A stretch of 35,306 nt of DNA from Pseudomonas izuensis (GCF_009861505.1 NZ_WTFT01000012.1:139637-174942), one strand, 5' to 3'; shown: positions 1 through 8,774, numbered from the stretch's first letter. Numbers and translations: made by a program. The notes: generated by a model from the sequence alone, not told the origin.

Positions 1-22
1 CGCTAAATCCCCTCGCCACAGA
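1..22. repeat. Partial REP element (flat-type, cut by window edge)
   Basis: The first bases read TAAATCCCCTCGCCACAGAGG, matching the right arm of the complete inverted pair at 28046-28169. It lies just after the stop codon of the glycerate kinase gene, a typical REP position. Only one arm is in the window. Confidence 0.6.
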
Positions 23-29
23 GGTTTGC

Positions 30-1172
30 TCAGATCTTACGCGCAGCTATCCGCCACACCCGCGCAATATCACTCGCCCGCTCACGTAACAACCGCGGTG
101 CTTCGTTGCAGGCTTGCTCCAGCGTCATCGGACCGCTCGCCAATGTAAACGCGGCATCGATGCCGTGTTCGTACAAGGCCTGATAATCCTCGCCCAAGGT
201 GCCAGCAATCACGATCACCGGCACGCCCTGTTGCCTGGCAACCCGAGCGACGCCAAACGGCGTTTTCCCACGCAGGGTCTGGGCATCGAAACGCCCTTCC
301 CCGGTGATCACCAGATCGGCACCTTTGATGGCTTCGACCAGTCCCACCAGCTCGGCGACCACCTCGACCCCAGGCAAGAACTGCGCACCGAGAAACGCCT
401 TGGCGGCAAAACCCAACCCGCCCGCCGCGCCACTGCCCGGCTCATCGCGCACATCCTTGTTCAGGACTTTCGCACAGTGATCGGCGAAGTGCCCGAGGGC
501 ATGATCCAGCAGCTGAACCTGTTCCGGCGTGGCGCCTTTTTGCGGGCCGAACACCGCCGATGCACCGTGGGGACCGCACAGCGGGTTGTCGACATCGGCG
601 GCGATGTCGAAGCGCACTTCCGCCAGGCGCGGATCGAGCTCACTCAGGTCGATGCGAAACAGTTGTGCCAGGGCCAGGCCGCCCGGTGCGAGGGGTTGTC
701 CCTGTGCATCGAACAGCTTCACGCCCAAGGCCTGCATCGCACCGGCGCCCCCGTCGTTGGTGGCGCTGCCACCGATGGCCAGGATGATGCGTTGCGCGCC
801 TTCGTCGAGGGCGAAGCGGATCAATTGGCCGGTGCCAAAGGTGCTGCTGTTGCAGGCATCGCGTTGATCGACCGGCACCAATTGCAAGCCACTGGCCTCG
901 GCCATTTCGATGATCGCGGTACGGCTGTCCGGCAACCAGCCCATCTTCGCTTGGGCGGTATCGCCGAGGGGGCCGCGCACTTCGGCACGATGTTGCTCGC
1001 CGCCGCACGCCGCCAGCACCGCCGCGACGGTGCCCTCCCCGCCATCGGCCATCGGGCATTTGATCAATTGTGCTTCGGGCCAGACTTCCGCCAGCCCCAG
1101 AGCGATGGCATCCGCTACGCCCTGGGCACTCAGGCTGTCCTTGAACGAATCGGGGGCAATCACGATTTTCAT
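30..1172 (-). CDS. glxK: Glycerate kinase (GlxK/GarK family)
   Basis: Phosphorylates D-glycerate with ATP to a phosphoglycerate, feeding the glycerate/glucarate/glyoxylate routes into central metabolism; cytoplasmic. The 380-residue protein begins MKIVIAPDSFKDSLSA, the family's N-terminal signature, and carries MADGGEGTV near residue 45 and the glycine-rich IGGSATNDGGAGAMQALG, both family hallmarks. Length is normal for the family. The frame stays open 26 codons further upstream, but the start at 1172 has a GGAGA ribosome-binding site and begins with the conserved residues. It is transcribed in the same direction as cdaR upstream, separated from it by a REP pair, and probably belongs to the CdaR regulon (inference). 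The choice between glxK and garK names is not decided by sequence. Confidence 0.93.
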   Translation of the reverse strand: MKIVIAPDSFKDSLSAQGVADAIALGLAEVWPEAQLIKCPMADGGEGTVAAVLAACGGEQHRAEVRGPLGDTAQAKMGWLPDSRTAIIEMAEASGLQLVPVDQRDACNSSTFGTGQLIRFALDEGAQRIILAIGGSATNDGGAGAMQALGVKLFDAQGQPLAPGGLALAQLFRIDLSELDPRLAEVRFDIAADVDNPLCGPHGASAVFGPQKGATPEQVQLLDHALGHFADHCAKVLNKDVRDEPGSGAAGGLGFAAKAFLGAQFLPGVEVVAELVGLVEAIKGADLVITGEGRFDAQTLRGKTPFGVARVARQQGVPVIVIAGTLGEDYQALYEHGIDAAFTLASGPMTLEQACNEAPRLLRERASDIARVWRIAARKI

Positions 1173-1294
1173 GGGAATTCTCCAGTTCCAATGCGCCCAT
1201 GCTGCCAGCCGGCCAGTCCGATGACCCCGGTCCGCTGCACAAGCGGTCATGGGGATTATTGTTCATTTCCACAAAAATTGGTGATTCACCCATA

Positions 1295-1392
1295 CCCTGT
1301 GGGAGCGGGCTTGCCCGCGATAGCGGTGGGTCAGTCAGCATGGAGGTTGGATGTGATGGCCTCTTCGCTGGCAAGCCAGCTCCTACAGGGGG
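1295..1392. repeat. REP pair (REPIN)
   Basis: Left arm CTGTGGGAGCGGGCTTGCCC and right arm GCTGGCAAGCCAGCTCCTAC face each other, about 50 bp apart, between cdaR and glxK. The two arms belong to slightly different subtypes (gcgggc and gctggc). Confidence 0.85.
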
Positions 1393-1402
1393 AATGTGAT
1401 CT

Positions 1403-2524
1403 TTATGGATTCGTGTCGGTCTGCGGGAGCAGTTGCACGCCCAGGTAGAGGGCGAGCATGCCGTCGAGGCGCAGTGGATCGACCCCGCTGAGTTCGGCGA
1501 TCCGCTCCATGCGGTAGCGCAAGCTGTTGCGGTGAATGCCTAGCGCTTCGGCGCAGGCCTGGCTCTGGCCGTCGTGGTCGCACCAGCTGCGCAGGGTTGC
1601 CAGCAACTGGCCGTTGTTGTCCTTGGCAATGACTTTGCGTAACGGATTGAGCAGTTCGTCGAGGGCATCGTCGTTGCGGTGGCGCCAGAGCATCACCGGC
1701 AATCGATAACGGTTGAGGGTCAGCAAGCGCGACTGTGGCAACACTTCGCGCCCATAGGCCAACAGGTCGCCGACCCGGCGATAACAGCGGCGCAATCCTG
1801 CTAATCCATCGGCCTGCCCGCCTACGGCGATGCGCAGAATGTTCCAGCCAAGGCCCTCGAGCTTTTCCAGCAAACGTTCATTCTCGACGGTCTGATTGGC
1901 GGGTCGGCACCACAGCAACGAGGACTTGGCCGAACTCACGCACCAACTGTCCGGATAGCGCGACGTCAACCAGGCACTGAGTGCCTCGGCGGTTTGCCCC
2001 GGCCCGTGCTCCATGCCCAGTTCGAACAGGTAGGGCACACGGGTCATCTGCGGCTTGAGACCCAGTTGTTGCGCTTCATCGATCAGCCGTGGCGAGTCGC
2101 CGCTTTCACTGAGCAACAACGCCAATAAGTCATCGCAACGTTGACGCCGCCATTGCTGCTCCGCTTGTTGATTGCGCTGGCCCACCAGCATCTCCGCCGT
2201 CATGCGCACCAGTTCAGCGTAGGTGCGCAGGTGTTCCGGTTCGCCGGTGATGCCCAGCACGCCGATCAGGCGCTGGTCGAGCATCAGCGGCAGATTGATG
2301 CCCGGTTGCACGCCCTTGAGATACATCGCGGTCTGCGCGTCGATCTCCACCACGCGACCGTTAGCCAATACCAGTTGCGCGCCTTCATGCCGGGTATTGA
2401 CCCGCTCGGGTTCGCCGCTGCCGAGGATCAACCCCTGGCTGTCCATGACGTTGACGTTGTACGGCAGGATCGCCATCGCCCGGTCGACGATGTCCTGGGC
2501 CAGGTCGTGATCGAGTTCGAACAT
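1403..2524 (-). CDS. cdaR: Sugar diacid regulator CdaR/SdaR (PucR-type)
   Basis: Transcription activator that in E. coli responds to glucarate, galactarate or glycerate and switches on diacid and glycerate genes. The 373-residue protein begins MFELDHDLAQDIVDRAM and contains NVMDSQGLILGSG, both typical of the N-terminal diacid-recognition domain (about residues 1-135). The C-terminal PucR-type helix-turn-helix contains ALGIHRNSLRYRMERI (about residues 325-345). Length is close to E. coli CdaR (385). The start at 2524 is preceded by AAGGA at suitable spacing; an in-frame start at 2545 is less well supported. It sits between glycerate kinase and a divergent MFS permease, so these are its likely targets (inference). 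Confidence 0.9.
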   Translation of the reverse strand: MFELDHDLAQDIVDRAMAILPYNVNVMDSQGLILGSGEPERVNTRHEGAQLVLANGRVVEIDAQTAMYLKGVQPGINLPLMLDQRLIGVLGITGEPEHLRTYAELVRMTAEMLVGQRNQQAEQQWRRQRCDDLLALLLSESGDSPRLIDEAQQLGLKPQMTRVPYLFELGMEHGPGQTAEALSAWLTSRYPDSWCVSSAKSSLLWCRPANQTVENERLLEKLEGLGWNILRIAVGGQADGLAGLRRCYRRVGDLLAYGREVLPQSRLLTLNRYRLPVMLWRHRNDDALDELLNPLRKVIAKDNNGQLLATLRSWCDHDGQSQACAEALGIHRNSLRYRMERIAELSGVDPLRLDGMLALYLGVQLLPQTDTNP

Positions 2525-2692
2525 GACGGGGTTCCTTGAATACATGATGGGGCCATTGTTCGCCCGCACAGGGCCGGGTGGCAAACCCTGTGCGCCGGCA
2601 CAAAGACAACAACCGGGGCGGTGGCCGAGACTCGCAGGGCGATCAACGTTACCCTTTGCATCGCCAAAAATCATAAAAAAGAGAGAGCCGCC
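2525..2692. promoter_or_regulatory. Divergent control region between cdaR and MFS permease
   Basis: This 168-bp region separates two divergent start codons, each with its own ribosome-binding site (AAGGA for cdaR, GAGAGA for the permease). It must hold both promoters. I could not pick out a convincing palindromic CdaR site by eye. Confidence 0.4.
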
Positions 2693-4003
2693 ATGTCACA
2701 GAGCGCCGCCGCTACCCAGGCCATCGTTGACGAGAAAAACGCCGTCTACAAACGCATCACCCTGCGTTTGATCCCCTTCATTTTCATCTGCTACCTGTTC
2801 AACTACCTCGACCGGGTCAACGTTGGCTTTGCCAAGTTGCAGATGCTCGACGCGCTGAAATTCAGCGAAACCGTTTACGGCCTCGGCGCCGGGATCTTCT
2901 TTATCGGCTACGTGCTGTGCGGCGTGCCGAGCAACCTGGCCCTGACCAAATTCGGCCCACGGCGCTGGATTGCGCTGATGATGATCACCTGGGGCGCGCT
3001 GTCGACCTGCCTGTTGTTCGTCACCACACCCACCGAGTTCTACACGTTGCGCCTGTTCACCGGCGCGGCCGAAGCCGGGTTCTTCCCGGGCGTGGTGCTG
3101 TACCTCTCGCAGTGGTTCCCGACCTTCCGCCGTGGCCGCATTATGGCGCTGTTCATGTCGGCGATTCCGGTGTCCGGTTTGCTGGGCAGTCCGTTTTCCG
3201 GCTGGATTCTTAACCACTTCGGCGCGGGCCAGGCTGGGCTGGCCGGTTGGCAATGGATGTTTCTGCTGCAAGGCATTCCGACTGTGATCCTCGGCGCCCT
3301 CGCCTACTTCCTGCTTAGCGACAGTTACGCCAACGCCAAATGGCTCACGCCGTTCGAGCGTTCGGTGCTGGAAGCCGACCACGCTGACGATCTGGCCAAC
3401 AAACCGAAAACCACCACCGATTCGCTGCTGGCGGTGTTCAAGAACCCGGCGATCTGGGCCTTCGGCCTGATCTATTTCTGCATCCAGAGCGGTGTCTACG
3501 CGATCAACTTCTGGCTGCCGTCGATCATCAAGAACCTGGGCTTCAGCGACAACCTGGTGATTGGCTGGTTAAGTGCGATTCCCTATCTGCTGGCGGCGCT
3601 GTTCATGCTGATGGTCGGTCGCTCGGCGGACCTGCGCAAGGAACGTCGCTGGCATCTGGTGGTGCCGATGCTGATGGGTGCGCTCGGCCTGTTGATCGCG
3701 GTGAACTTCGCCGCCAACCCAGCCATCGCCATCCTCGGCCTGACCATCGCCACCATGGGCGCCCTCACCGGCCTGCCGATGTTCTGGCCGGTGCCGACCG
3801 CAATGCTCAGTGCCGGCGCGGCGGCCGGTGGTTTAGCGCTGATCAACTCCATGGGGCAGATGGCCGGTTTCCTCAGCCCTTACCTGGTGGGTTGGGTCAA
3901 GGACAGCACCGGGTCGACGGATGCGGCTTTGTATTTGCTGGCCGGGGTGATTGTCTGTGGGAGTCTGCTTGCTTTGCGCATGACGCGGACGTTGCGGGTG
4001 TAG
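2693..4003 (+). CDS. MFS transporter, anion:cation symporter family (glycerate/diacid permease-like)
   Basis: Inner-membrane proton-coupled permease of 436 residues with about 12 hydrophobic segments. The N-terminal segment with NYLDRVNVGFAKLQM is the signature of the anion:cation symporter family, which includes phthalate, glucarate and galactarate permeases. The loop after the second membrane segment has GVPSNLALTKFGPRRWI. The start at 2693 follows GAGAGA; the frame is open further upstream without a better site. Divergent from cdaR and near glycerate kinase, so glycerate or a sugar diacid is the likely substrate. That is inferred from context; this family has many similar tartrate, phthalate and hydroxybenzoate carriers. 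Confidence 0.85.
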   Translation: MSQSAAATQAIVDEKNAVYKRITLRLIPFIFICYLFNYLDRVNVGFAKLQMLDALKFSETVYGLGAGIFFIGYVLCGVPSNLALTKFGPRRWIALMMITWGALSTCLLFVTTPTEFYTLRLFTGAAEAGFFPGVVLYLSQWFPTFRRGRIMALFMSAIPVSGLLGSPFSGWILNHFGAGQAGLAGWQWMFLLQGIPTVILGALAYFLLSDSYANAKWLTPFERSVLEADHADDLANKPKTTTDSLLAVFKNPAIWAFGLIYFCIQSGVYAINFWLPSIIKNLGFSDNLVIGWLSAIPYLLAALFMLMVGRSADLRKERRWHLVVPMLMGALGLLIAVNFAANPAIAILGLTIATMGALTGLPMFWPVPTAMLSAGAAAGGLALINSMGQMAGFLSPYLVGWVKDSTGSTDAALYLLAGVIVCGSLLALRMTRTLRV

Positions 4004-4011
4004 TACCCATC

Positions 4012-4105
4012 CCCTGTGGGAGCGAGCCTGCTCGCGAAAGCGGAGTGTCAGTCGACAAATGTGTTGAATGTCATACCGAATTCGCGAGCAGGCTCGCTCC
4101 CACAG
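4012..4105. repeat. REP pair (REPIN)
   Basis: Left arm TGTGGGAGCGAGCCTGCTCG and right arm CGAGCAGGCTCGCTCCCACA are near-perfect inverted copies about 40 bp apart. They lie just after the MFS permease stop codon. Confidence 0.9.
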
Positions 4106-4196
4106 TTTTGATTCGGTGTGTTTGATAAATCAGTTTGATCCGCATGTTCGTTCTGGTATTTGATTGAGCCTTTCCCATTGGCAAAAGGATTTCGAC

Positions 4197-5210
4197 ATGA
4201 GCTATCGCACGCTGGGTCATTCGGGTTTGCAGGTGTCCACCCTGACCCTGGGCACCATGATGTTCGGCGAACAGACCAGCACCGAAGATTCCCTGCGGAT
4301 CATCGACAAGGCCTGGGACCAGGGCATCAATTTCATCGACACTGCAGATGTCTACACCAACGGCCATTCCGAAGAAATCGTCGGTGAAGCGATCGCCAGC
4401 CGCCGCCATGAATGGGTACTGGCCACCAAGGTCGGCTTCGGTCCGGTTGACGGCGTGCCGAATCGCAGCGGCCTGAGCCGCAAGCATATTTTCAATGGCA
4501 TCGAGGCCAGCCTGACCCGCCTGGGCACTGACTACCTGGACATCTATTACCTGCACCGCGAAGACCACAACACGCCGCTGGAGGTCACGGTGTCGGCCAT
4601 CGGCGACCTGATTCGCCAGGGCAAGATCCGCTATTGGGGTCTGTCGAACTACCGGGGCTGGCGCATCGCCGAGGTGATTCGGGTGGCCGACAAACTCGGC
4701 GTCGACCGGCCGGTGATCAGCCAGCCGCTGTACAACATCGTCAACCGCCAGGCCGAAACCGAGCAGATCACCGCCGCCCAGAACTTTGGCCTGGGTGTAG
4801 TGCCCTACAGCCCGCTGGCGCGCGGCGTGCTCAGCGGCAAGTACGCGCCGGACGTGAAACCGGATGCCAACAGCCGCGCCGGGCGCGCAGACAAACGCAT
4901 CCTGGAAACCGAATGGCGCGTCGAATCCCTGCGCATTGCCCAGCAGATCCAGCAGTACACGCAAGAACGTGGCGTGGGCATCGTCGAGTTCGCCATTGCC
5001 TGGGTGCTGAATAACAGCGCCGTCACCTCGGCCATCGTCGGCCCGCGCACCGAAGCACAGTGGGATGCCTACACTAAGGCGCAAACGGTGAAGATTACGG
5101 CTGAAGATGAGGCCTTTATCGATTCGCTGGTGACACCGGGGCATGCGTCGACGCCGGGTTTCAATGATGTGAGTCATTTCGTGTCGGGTCGTAAACCTCG
5201 TTCGACTTGA
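4197..5210 (+). CDS. Aldo/keto reductase
   Basis: NADPH-dependent carbonyl reductase of the aldo/keto reductase superfamily, 337 residues, cytoplasmic. The catalytic tetrad is visible: D48 and Y53 in FIDTADVYTNGHSEE, K78 in ATKVGFG, and H120 in YYLHRED. The (alpha/beta)8 barrel continues through LSNYRGWRIAEV and PYSPLARGVLSGKY, and the C-terminal cofactor region has AIVGPRTEAQWD. It resembles the YajO / L-glyceraldehyde-3-phosphate reductase branch, but the physiological substrate cannot be read from sequence. The start at 4197 has AAAGGA at good spacing; an upstream in-frame ATG at 4164 lacks this. REP elements flank it on both sides, so it is probably a single-gene unit. Confidence 0.9.
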   Translation: MSYRTLGHSGLQVSTLTLGTMMFGEQTSTEDSLRIIDKAWDQGINFIDTADVYTNGHSEEIVGEAIASRRHEWVLATKVGFGPVDGVPNRSGLSRKHIFNGIEASLTRLGTDYLDIYYLHREDHNTPLEVTVSAIGDLIRQGKIRYWGLSNYRGWRIAEVIRVADKLGVDRPVISQPLYNIVNRQAETEQITAAQNFGLGVVPYSPLARGVLSGKYAPDVKPDANSRAGRADKRILETEWRVESLRIAQQIQQYTQERGVGIVEFAIAWVLNNSAVTSAIVGPRTEAQWDAYTKAQTVKITAEDEAFIDSLVTPGHASTPGFNDVSHFVSGRKPRST

Positions 5211-5215
5211 GATCT

Positions 5216-5309
5216 ATCGCGGGCAAGCCCGCTCCCACAGGTTCCGAGTCGATCTGCTAACGATGGGTCGACAAATCTCCTGTGGGAGCTGGCTTGCCTG
5301 CGATGGCGG
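5216..5309. repeat. Two REP sequences in inside-out order
   Basis: The arm ending GCCCGCTCCCACAGG (5216-5241) comes first and TGTGGGAGCTGGCTTGCCTG (5279-5309) second. This is the reverse of the arm order seen in the other pairs of this window. They belong to different subtypes. Confidence 0.8.
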
Positions 5310-5417
5310 TTTCGAGTCATACCCGGCTGTTGTAAATATTGATCATCCGGCCAATATTCAGCACAAAAACCACGTATCCTCCGCACCCCGTTTTACGTTC
5401 AACCTCGCGAGGACAGC

Positions 5418-6299
5418 TTGTCTAAAGGTATCGCTCTATCGGTTTCAGCCTCGGTGCTGTTTGCCGTCATGTATTACTACACTTCGCTGCTCACCCCCTT
5501 GAGCGGCGTGGAGATTTTTGGCTGGCGCATGCTGCTGACCGTGCCCTGCATGACTGTGTTCATGGTGGTGTCCGGTGAATGGCGACGAGCCGCTGAGCTA
5601 TTGCGCCGGATCAGCATCCGACCGAAATTGATCGGTGGCCTGATCGTCTCGTCGGCGTTACTGGGCGTACAACTCTGGCTGTTCATGTGGGCACCGCTCA
5701 ATGGCTACAGCCTCGATGTGTCGCTGGGCTATTTCCTGTTGCCGCTGGCCATGGTGCTGACCGGGCGCATCGCCTACGGTGAACGCCTGTCGTACCTGCA
5801 AAAAGTCGCGGTGTTCTTCGCCAGCCTCGGCGTGGTCAATGAGTTGTATCAGGTCGGCGGATTTTCCTGGGCGACACTCGTGGTGACCGTGGGTTATCCG
5901 CTGTATTTCGTCGTGCGCAAATGGCTGAGGACCGACAACCTCGGCGGGCTCTGGGTGGACATGACGTTGATGCTGCCGATTGCCTACTGGTTCGTGCAAG
6001 GTGGCGAACAAGGCTTCGGCGTCTTCGACCAGCACCCGGCATTGGCCGGGTTGATCCCGCTCCTGGGCCTGATCAGCGCCTCGGCGCTGGTGGTCTACAT
6101 CATCGCCAGTCGCCTGCTGCCGTTCAGCCTGTTCGGCCTGCTGAGCTATGTGGAGCCGGTACTGTTGCTCGGCGTGGCGTTGTTGCTGGGGGAAAGCATC
6201 AAGCCCGGTGAATGGCTGACTTATATTCCGATCTGGATGGCGGTACTGGTGTTGGTGTTTGAAGGGTTCAAGCATCTGATGCGGCAGCGTCGCCCTTAA
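5418..6299 (+). CDS. rarD: RarD-type EamA-family permease
   Basis: Inner-membrane drug/metabolite transporter-superfamily protein of 293 residues with about ten hydrophobic segments. It begins MSKGIALSVSASVLFAVMYY and has FGWRMLLTVPCM and NGYSLDVSLGYFLLPL, features typical of RarD (chloramphenicol-sensitivity protein family); the natural substrate of RarD is unknown. The likely start is TTG at 5418, placed four bases after GAGGA; no ATG start covers the conserved N-terminus. It stands alone between REP elements. The last membrane segments (YVEPVLLLGVALLLGE) are intact, so the gene looks functional. Confidence 0.85.
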   Translation: MSKGIALSVSASVLFAVMYYYTSLLTPLSGVEIFGWRMLLTVPCMTVFMVVSGEWRRAAELLRRISIRPKLIGGLIVSSALLGVQLWLFMWAPLNGYSLDVSLGYFLLPLAMVLTGRIAYGERLSYLQKVAVFFASLGVVNELYQVGGFSWATLVVTVGYPLYFVVRKWLRTDNLGGLWVDMTLMLPIAYWFVQGGEQGFGVFDQHPALAGLIPLLGLISASALVVYIIASRLLPFSLFGLLSYVEPVLLLGVALLLGESIKPGEWLTYIPIWMAVLVLVFEGFKHLMRQRRP

Positions 6300-6316
6300 G
6301 GCAAACACAAAACAAA

Positions 6317-6407
6317 TGTGGGAGCGAGCCTGCTCGCGATGAGGGCCTGACATTCAACATCTCGGTTGACTGATCTGGCACTATCGCGAGCAGGCTCGCT
6401 CCCACAG
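6317..6407. repeat. REP pair (REPIN)
   Basis: Arms TGTGGGAGCGAGCCTGCTCG and CGAGCAGGCTCGCTCCCACA face each other between the convergent rarD and hpd genes. The T-run after the right arm (TTTTTT) could also let it act as a terminator for rarD. Confidence 0.9.
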
Positions 6408-6427
6408 TTTTTTAGCGGTGAATCAGC

Positions 6428-7504
6428 TTAATCGGTGGACAACACACCACGACGAACCTGGTCGCGCTCGATGGATTCGAACAACGCCTTGAAGTTGCCT
6501 TCGCCGAAACCATCATCGCCCTTACGCTGGATGAATTCGAAGAACACCGGGCCCATCAAGGTTTCCGAGAAGATCTGCAGCAGCAGACGCTTGTCGCCCG
6601 CCTCGGAAGAACCGTCCAGCAAGATGCCCCGGGCTTGTAGTTCGCCCACCGGCTCACCGTGGTTCGGCAAGCGGCCTTCGAGCATTTCGTAGTAGGTGTC
6701 CGGTGGCGCGGTCATGAAGCGCATGCCGATGCTTTTCAGGTGATCCCAGGTCTTGATCAGGTCGTCGGACAGGAACGCCACGTGCTGGATGCCTTCGCCG
6801 TTGAACTGCATCAGGAACTCTTCGATCTGCCCGGCGCCCTTGGACGACTCTTCGTTCAGCGGGATGCGGATCATGCCATCCGGCGCGGTCATGGCCTTGG
6901 AGGTCAGGCCGGTGTATTCGCCCTTGATGTCGAAGTAGCGGATCTCGCGGAAGTTGAACAGCTTCTCGTAGAAATTCGCCCAGTAGGCCATGCGGCCGCG
7001 ATACACGTTGTGGGTCAGGTGGTCGATGATCTTCAGGCCGGCGCCGACCGGGTTGCGATCAACGCCTTCGAGGTACACGAAGTCGATGTCGTAGATCGAG
7101 CTGCCTTCACCGAAACGGTCGATCAGGTACAGCGGCGCGCCGCCGATACCTTTGATTGCCGGCAGGTGCAGCTCCATCGGGCCGGTTTCGATGTGGATCG
7201 GCTGGGCGCCGAGTTCCAGGGCGCGCTTGTAGGCTTTTTGCGAATCCTTGACCCGGAATGCCATGCCGCACACCGACGGACCGTGCTCGGCGGCGAAGTA
7301 AGAGGCGACGCTGTGGGGCTCGTTGTTGAGGATCAGGTTGATCGCGCCCTGGCGATACAGGTGCACGTCTTTGGAGCGGTGGGTCGCGACCTTGGTGAAG
7401 CCCATGATCTGGAAGATCGGCTCCAGGGTATTGGGGGTCGGCGATGCAAACTCGATGAACTCGAAGCCCATCAGGCCCATTGGGTTTTCGTATAAATCTG
7501 CCAT
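6428..7504 (-). CDS. hpd: 4-hydroxyphenylpyruvate dioxygenase
   Basis: Non-heme iron dioxygenase that converts 4-hydroxyphenylpyruvate and O2 to homogentisate in tyrosine and phenylalanine catabolism; homogentisate is also the precursor of pyomelanin. The 358 residues match the usual length of the Pseudomonas enzyme. The iron ligands are visible: H162 in [10 protein letters not shown]241 in [11 protein letters not shown], and E323 in [20 protein letters not shown]. The start at 7504 ([16 protein letters not shown]) has GAGG upstream. It has a long 5' leader of about 200 bp before the next gene, with a dyad at 7711-7734. No homogentisate-pathway partners lie next to it, so it is probably transcribed alone. 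Confidence 0.97.
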   Translation of the reverse strand: MADLYENPMGLMGFEFIEFASPTPNTLEPIFQIMGFTKVATHRSKDVHLYRQGAINLILNNEPHSVASYFAAEHGPSVCGMAFRVKDSQKAYKRALELGAQPIHIETGPMELHLPAIKGIGGAPLYLIDRFGEGSSIYDIDFVYLEGVDRNPVGAGLKIIDHLTHNVYRGRMAYWANFYEKLFNFREIRYFDIKGEYTGLTSKAMTAPDGMIRIPLNEESSKGAGQIEEFLMQFNGEGIQHVAFLSDDLIKTWDHLKSIGMRFMTAPPDTYYEMLEGRLPNHGEPVGELQARGILLDGSSEAGDKRLLLQIFSETLMGPVFFEFIQRKGDDGFGEGNFKALFESIERDQVRRGVLSTD

Positions 7505-7540
7505 GGTTGGCGCCTCATCATTCTTATCAATTAACAAAGG

Positions 7541-7645
7541 TTAGTTGCTAGCAATGCTGAGACCGGTGGGAGGCGCGCAGGAGATGCCCCGCACGCTGCG
7601 GGCGAGGAAATCACCGTAGATCAGTTGAAACCCTAATAACTTCAT
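7541..7645 (-). CDS. Candidate 34-residue leader ORF upstream of hpd
   Basis: An open frame of 34 codons lies on the hpd strand, ends 36 bases before the hpd start and begins MKLLGFQLIYGDFLARSVRG. The frame is open upstream as well. The ribosome-binding site is poor. I do not recognise a family. It could be a leader peptide or just open sequence in the hpd leader. Confidence 0.25.
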   Translation of the reverse strand: MKLLGFQLIYGDFLARSVRGISCAPPTGLSIASN

Positions 7646-7710
7646 GGTCGACCCAAGGCTCTTGCGGGCGAAGCTTCTGTTGCCAGAAGACGTATTCTTG
7701 TATGCGTAAC

Positions 7711-7734
7711 CTGATTCTACACAGCGTAAATCAG
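7711..7734. promoter_or_regulatory. Dyad in hpd upstream region
   Basis: CTGATT at 7711-7716 is matched by AATCAG at 7729-7734, with an inner TAC/GTA pairing offset by one base. It lies upstream of hpd and overlaps the stop codon of the EamA gene. It could be a site for an aromatic-amino-acid regulator, which is inference only. Confidence 0.35.
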
Positions 7735-8696
7735 TTTGTCCGCCTTCTGTATAAAATCCGCTTTTTTCCCGCTGACGCAAGGGGTTTGTTGCACAGGTAA
7801 ATCCCCGCCAGAATCAGCCCTCCCCCCAGGTACATGGCCAGCGTCAGTTGTTCACCCAGCAGCAGCGCGCCGAGGATCACGGCGGTAAGCGGGTTCAGGG
7901 CGATAAAGACACCGGAACGGGTCGCGCCAATCTTGCGGATGCCGTCGTAATAGCCGATGTAAGCCAGCGCCGAACCCAATACGCCCAGGTACATCAGGCT
8001 CAGCCACTGGGACGAGCCTAGACTGGCGAGTACAGCAAGACTGACCTCACCGCGAATGGCGCACGTCAACCACAGCATCAGCGTGCCCAGCAAAATCGAC
8101 CAGGTCACCGTTTGCACCGGTCCCAGGCTTTGATTCAGTTCCCGGGAGCACAGCGAATAAATGCCCCAGCCGAGCACGCAGCCGAGAATCAGCAGATCAC
8201 CGATCCACGCGTCGGGATTACCGGCCAGCAGTTGCGGGTTGCGGCTGACGATCACCAGGCTTGCCCCGGCAATGCAGGTCGCGATGCCCGCGACCTTCGC
8301 CCGACTCAAGCGCTCCTTAAACAAAAGCCACGAGGCCAACCCGATCACCGCCGGGTTCAGAGCCACGATCAAGGACGCCCGCGACGCATTGATGTAGTGC
8401 AGGCCATAGAAAAAACAGAGGTTGTAAAAGAAGATCCCAAAGAACCCCAACAGCGCCAGTTGCAACCATTGCCTGGGGCTGGGTCGGGCCAGTGGAGCGC
8501 CGGTCAATCGTAAAAACAACAGCAATGCCGCGCTGGCCAGGAGAAACCGCAGGCTGGCGGCAAACAATGGACTGAGGCTGTCGGCCAAGTGTCGGCCAGC
8601 CACGAAGGTGCCGCCCCAGATCATGGTGACCATCGCCAGTTTCAAATAAACAGGTACATCGGACGGCCTGGACAGGCTTTGTTCACAGGTGGACAT
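7731..8696 (-). CDS. EamA/DMT-family membrane transporter
   Basis: Inner-membrane drug/metabolite exporter of 321 residues with two EamA repeats and about ten membrane segments. TMIWGGTFVAGRHLAD near residue 25 is the typical first-repeat motif. The second repeat shows LGSALAYIGYYDGIRKIGATRSGVF and ALNPLTAVILGALLLGEQLT. A short basic tail (KKRILYRRRTN) extends past the last membrane segment, making it slightly longer than usual. The start at 8696 is preceded by GGAG. It is divergent from the adjacent LysR gene with 78 bp between starts, the classic layout of a LysR regulator and its target exporter. The exported compound is unknown. Confidence 0.88.
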   Translation of the reverse strand: MSTCEQSLSRPSDVPVYLKLAMVTMIWGGTFVAGRHLADSLSPLFAASLRFLLASAALLLFLRLTGAPLARPSPRQWLQLALLGFFGIFFYNLCFFYGLHYINASRASLIVALNPAVIGLASWLLFKERLSRAKVAGIATCIAGASLVIVSRNPQLLAGNPDAWIGDLLILGCVLGWGIYSLCSRELNQSLGPVQTVTWSILLGTLMLWLTCAIRGEVSLAVLASLGSSQWLSLMYLGVLGSALAYIGYYDGIRKIGATRSGVFIALNPLTAVILGALLLGEQLTLAMYLGGGLILAGIYLCNKPLASAGKKRILYRRRTN

Positions 8697-8739
8697 ACGT
8701 CTCCGGTTTTGTGATCGATGGGAACGACGTATCATTCCG

Positions 8740-8750
8740 CTAATACTTAG
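8740..8750. promoter_or_regulatory. Palindrome in LysR/EamA intergenic region
   Basis: CTAATACTTAG is a perfect 11-bp palindrome (CTAA-tac-TTAG) in the 78-bp gap between the divergent EamA and LysR genes. It contains a T-N11-A-like arrangement, so it may be the LysR box. Confidence 0.35.
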
Positions 8751-8774
8751 TCATCGTAAAATGAGCAAACACTC

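Noticed and set aside
1295..1392. REP arms considered as a CRISPR array or invertible switch
   Set aside because: Only two facing arms per site, no regular direct repeats with unique spacers, and the same unit recurs at many gene ends, as expected for REPINs.
114..1448. 444-codon open frame antisense to glycerate kinase
   Set aside because: Runs through a REP pair and past the gene end, with no ribosome-binding site or motif; shadow of glxK.
4071..5177. 368-codon open frame antisense to the aldo/keto reductase
   Set aside because: Includes REP sequence and lacks a start signal; the sense gene has the full catalytic tetrad.
7541..7780. 79-codon version of the hpd leader frame
   Set aside because: The upstream part overlaps the EamA gene end and the dyad; only the last 34 codons could be a leader, and even that is weak.
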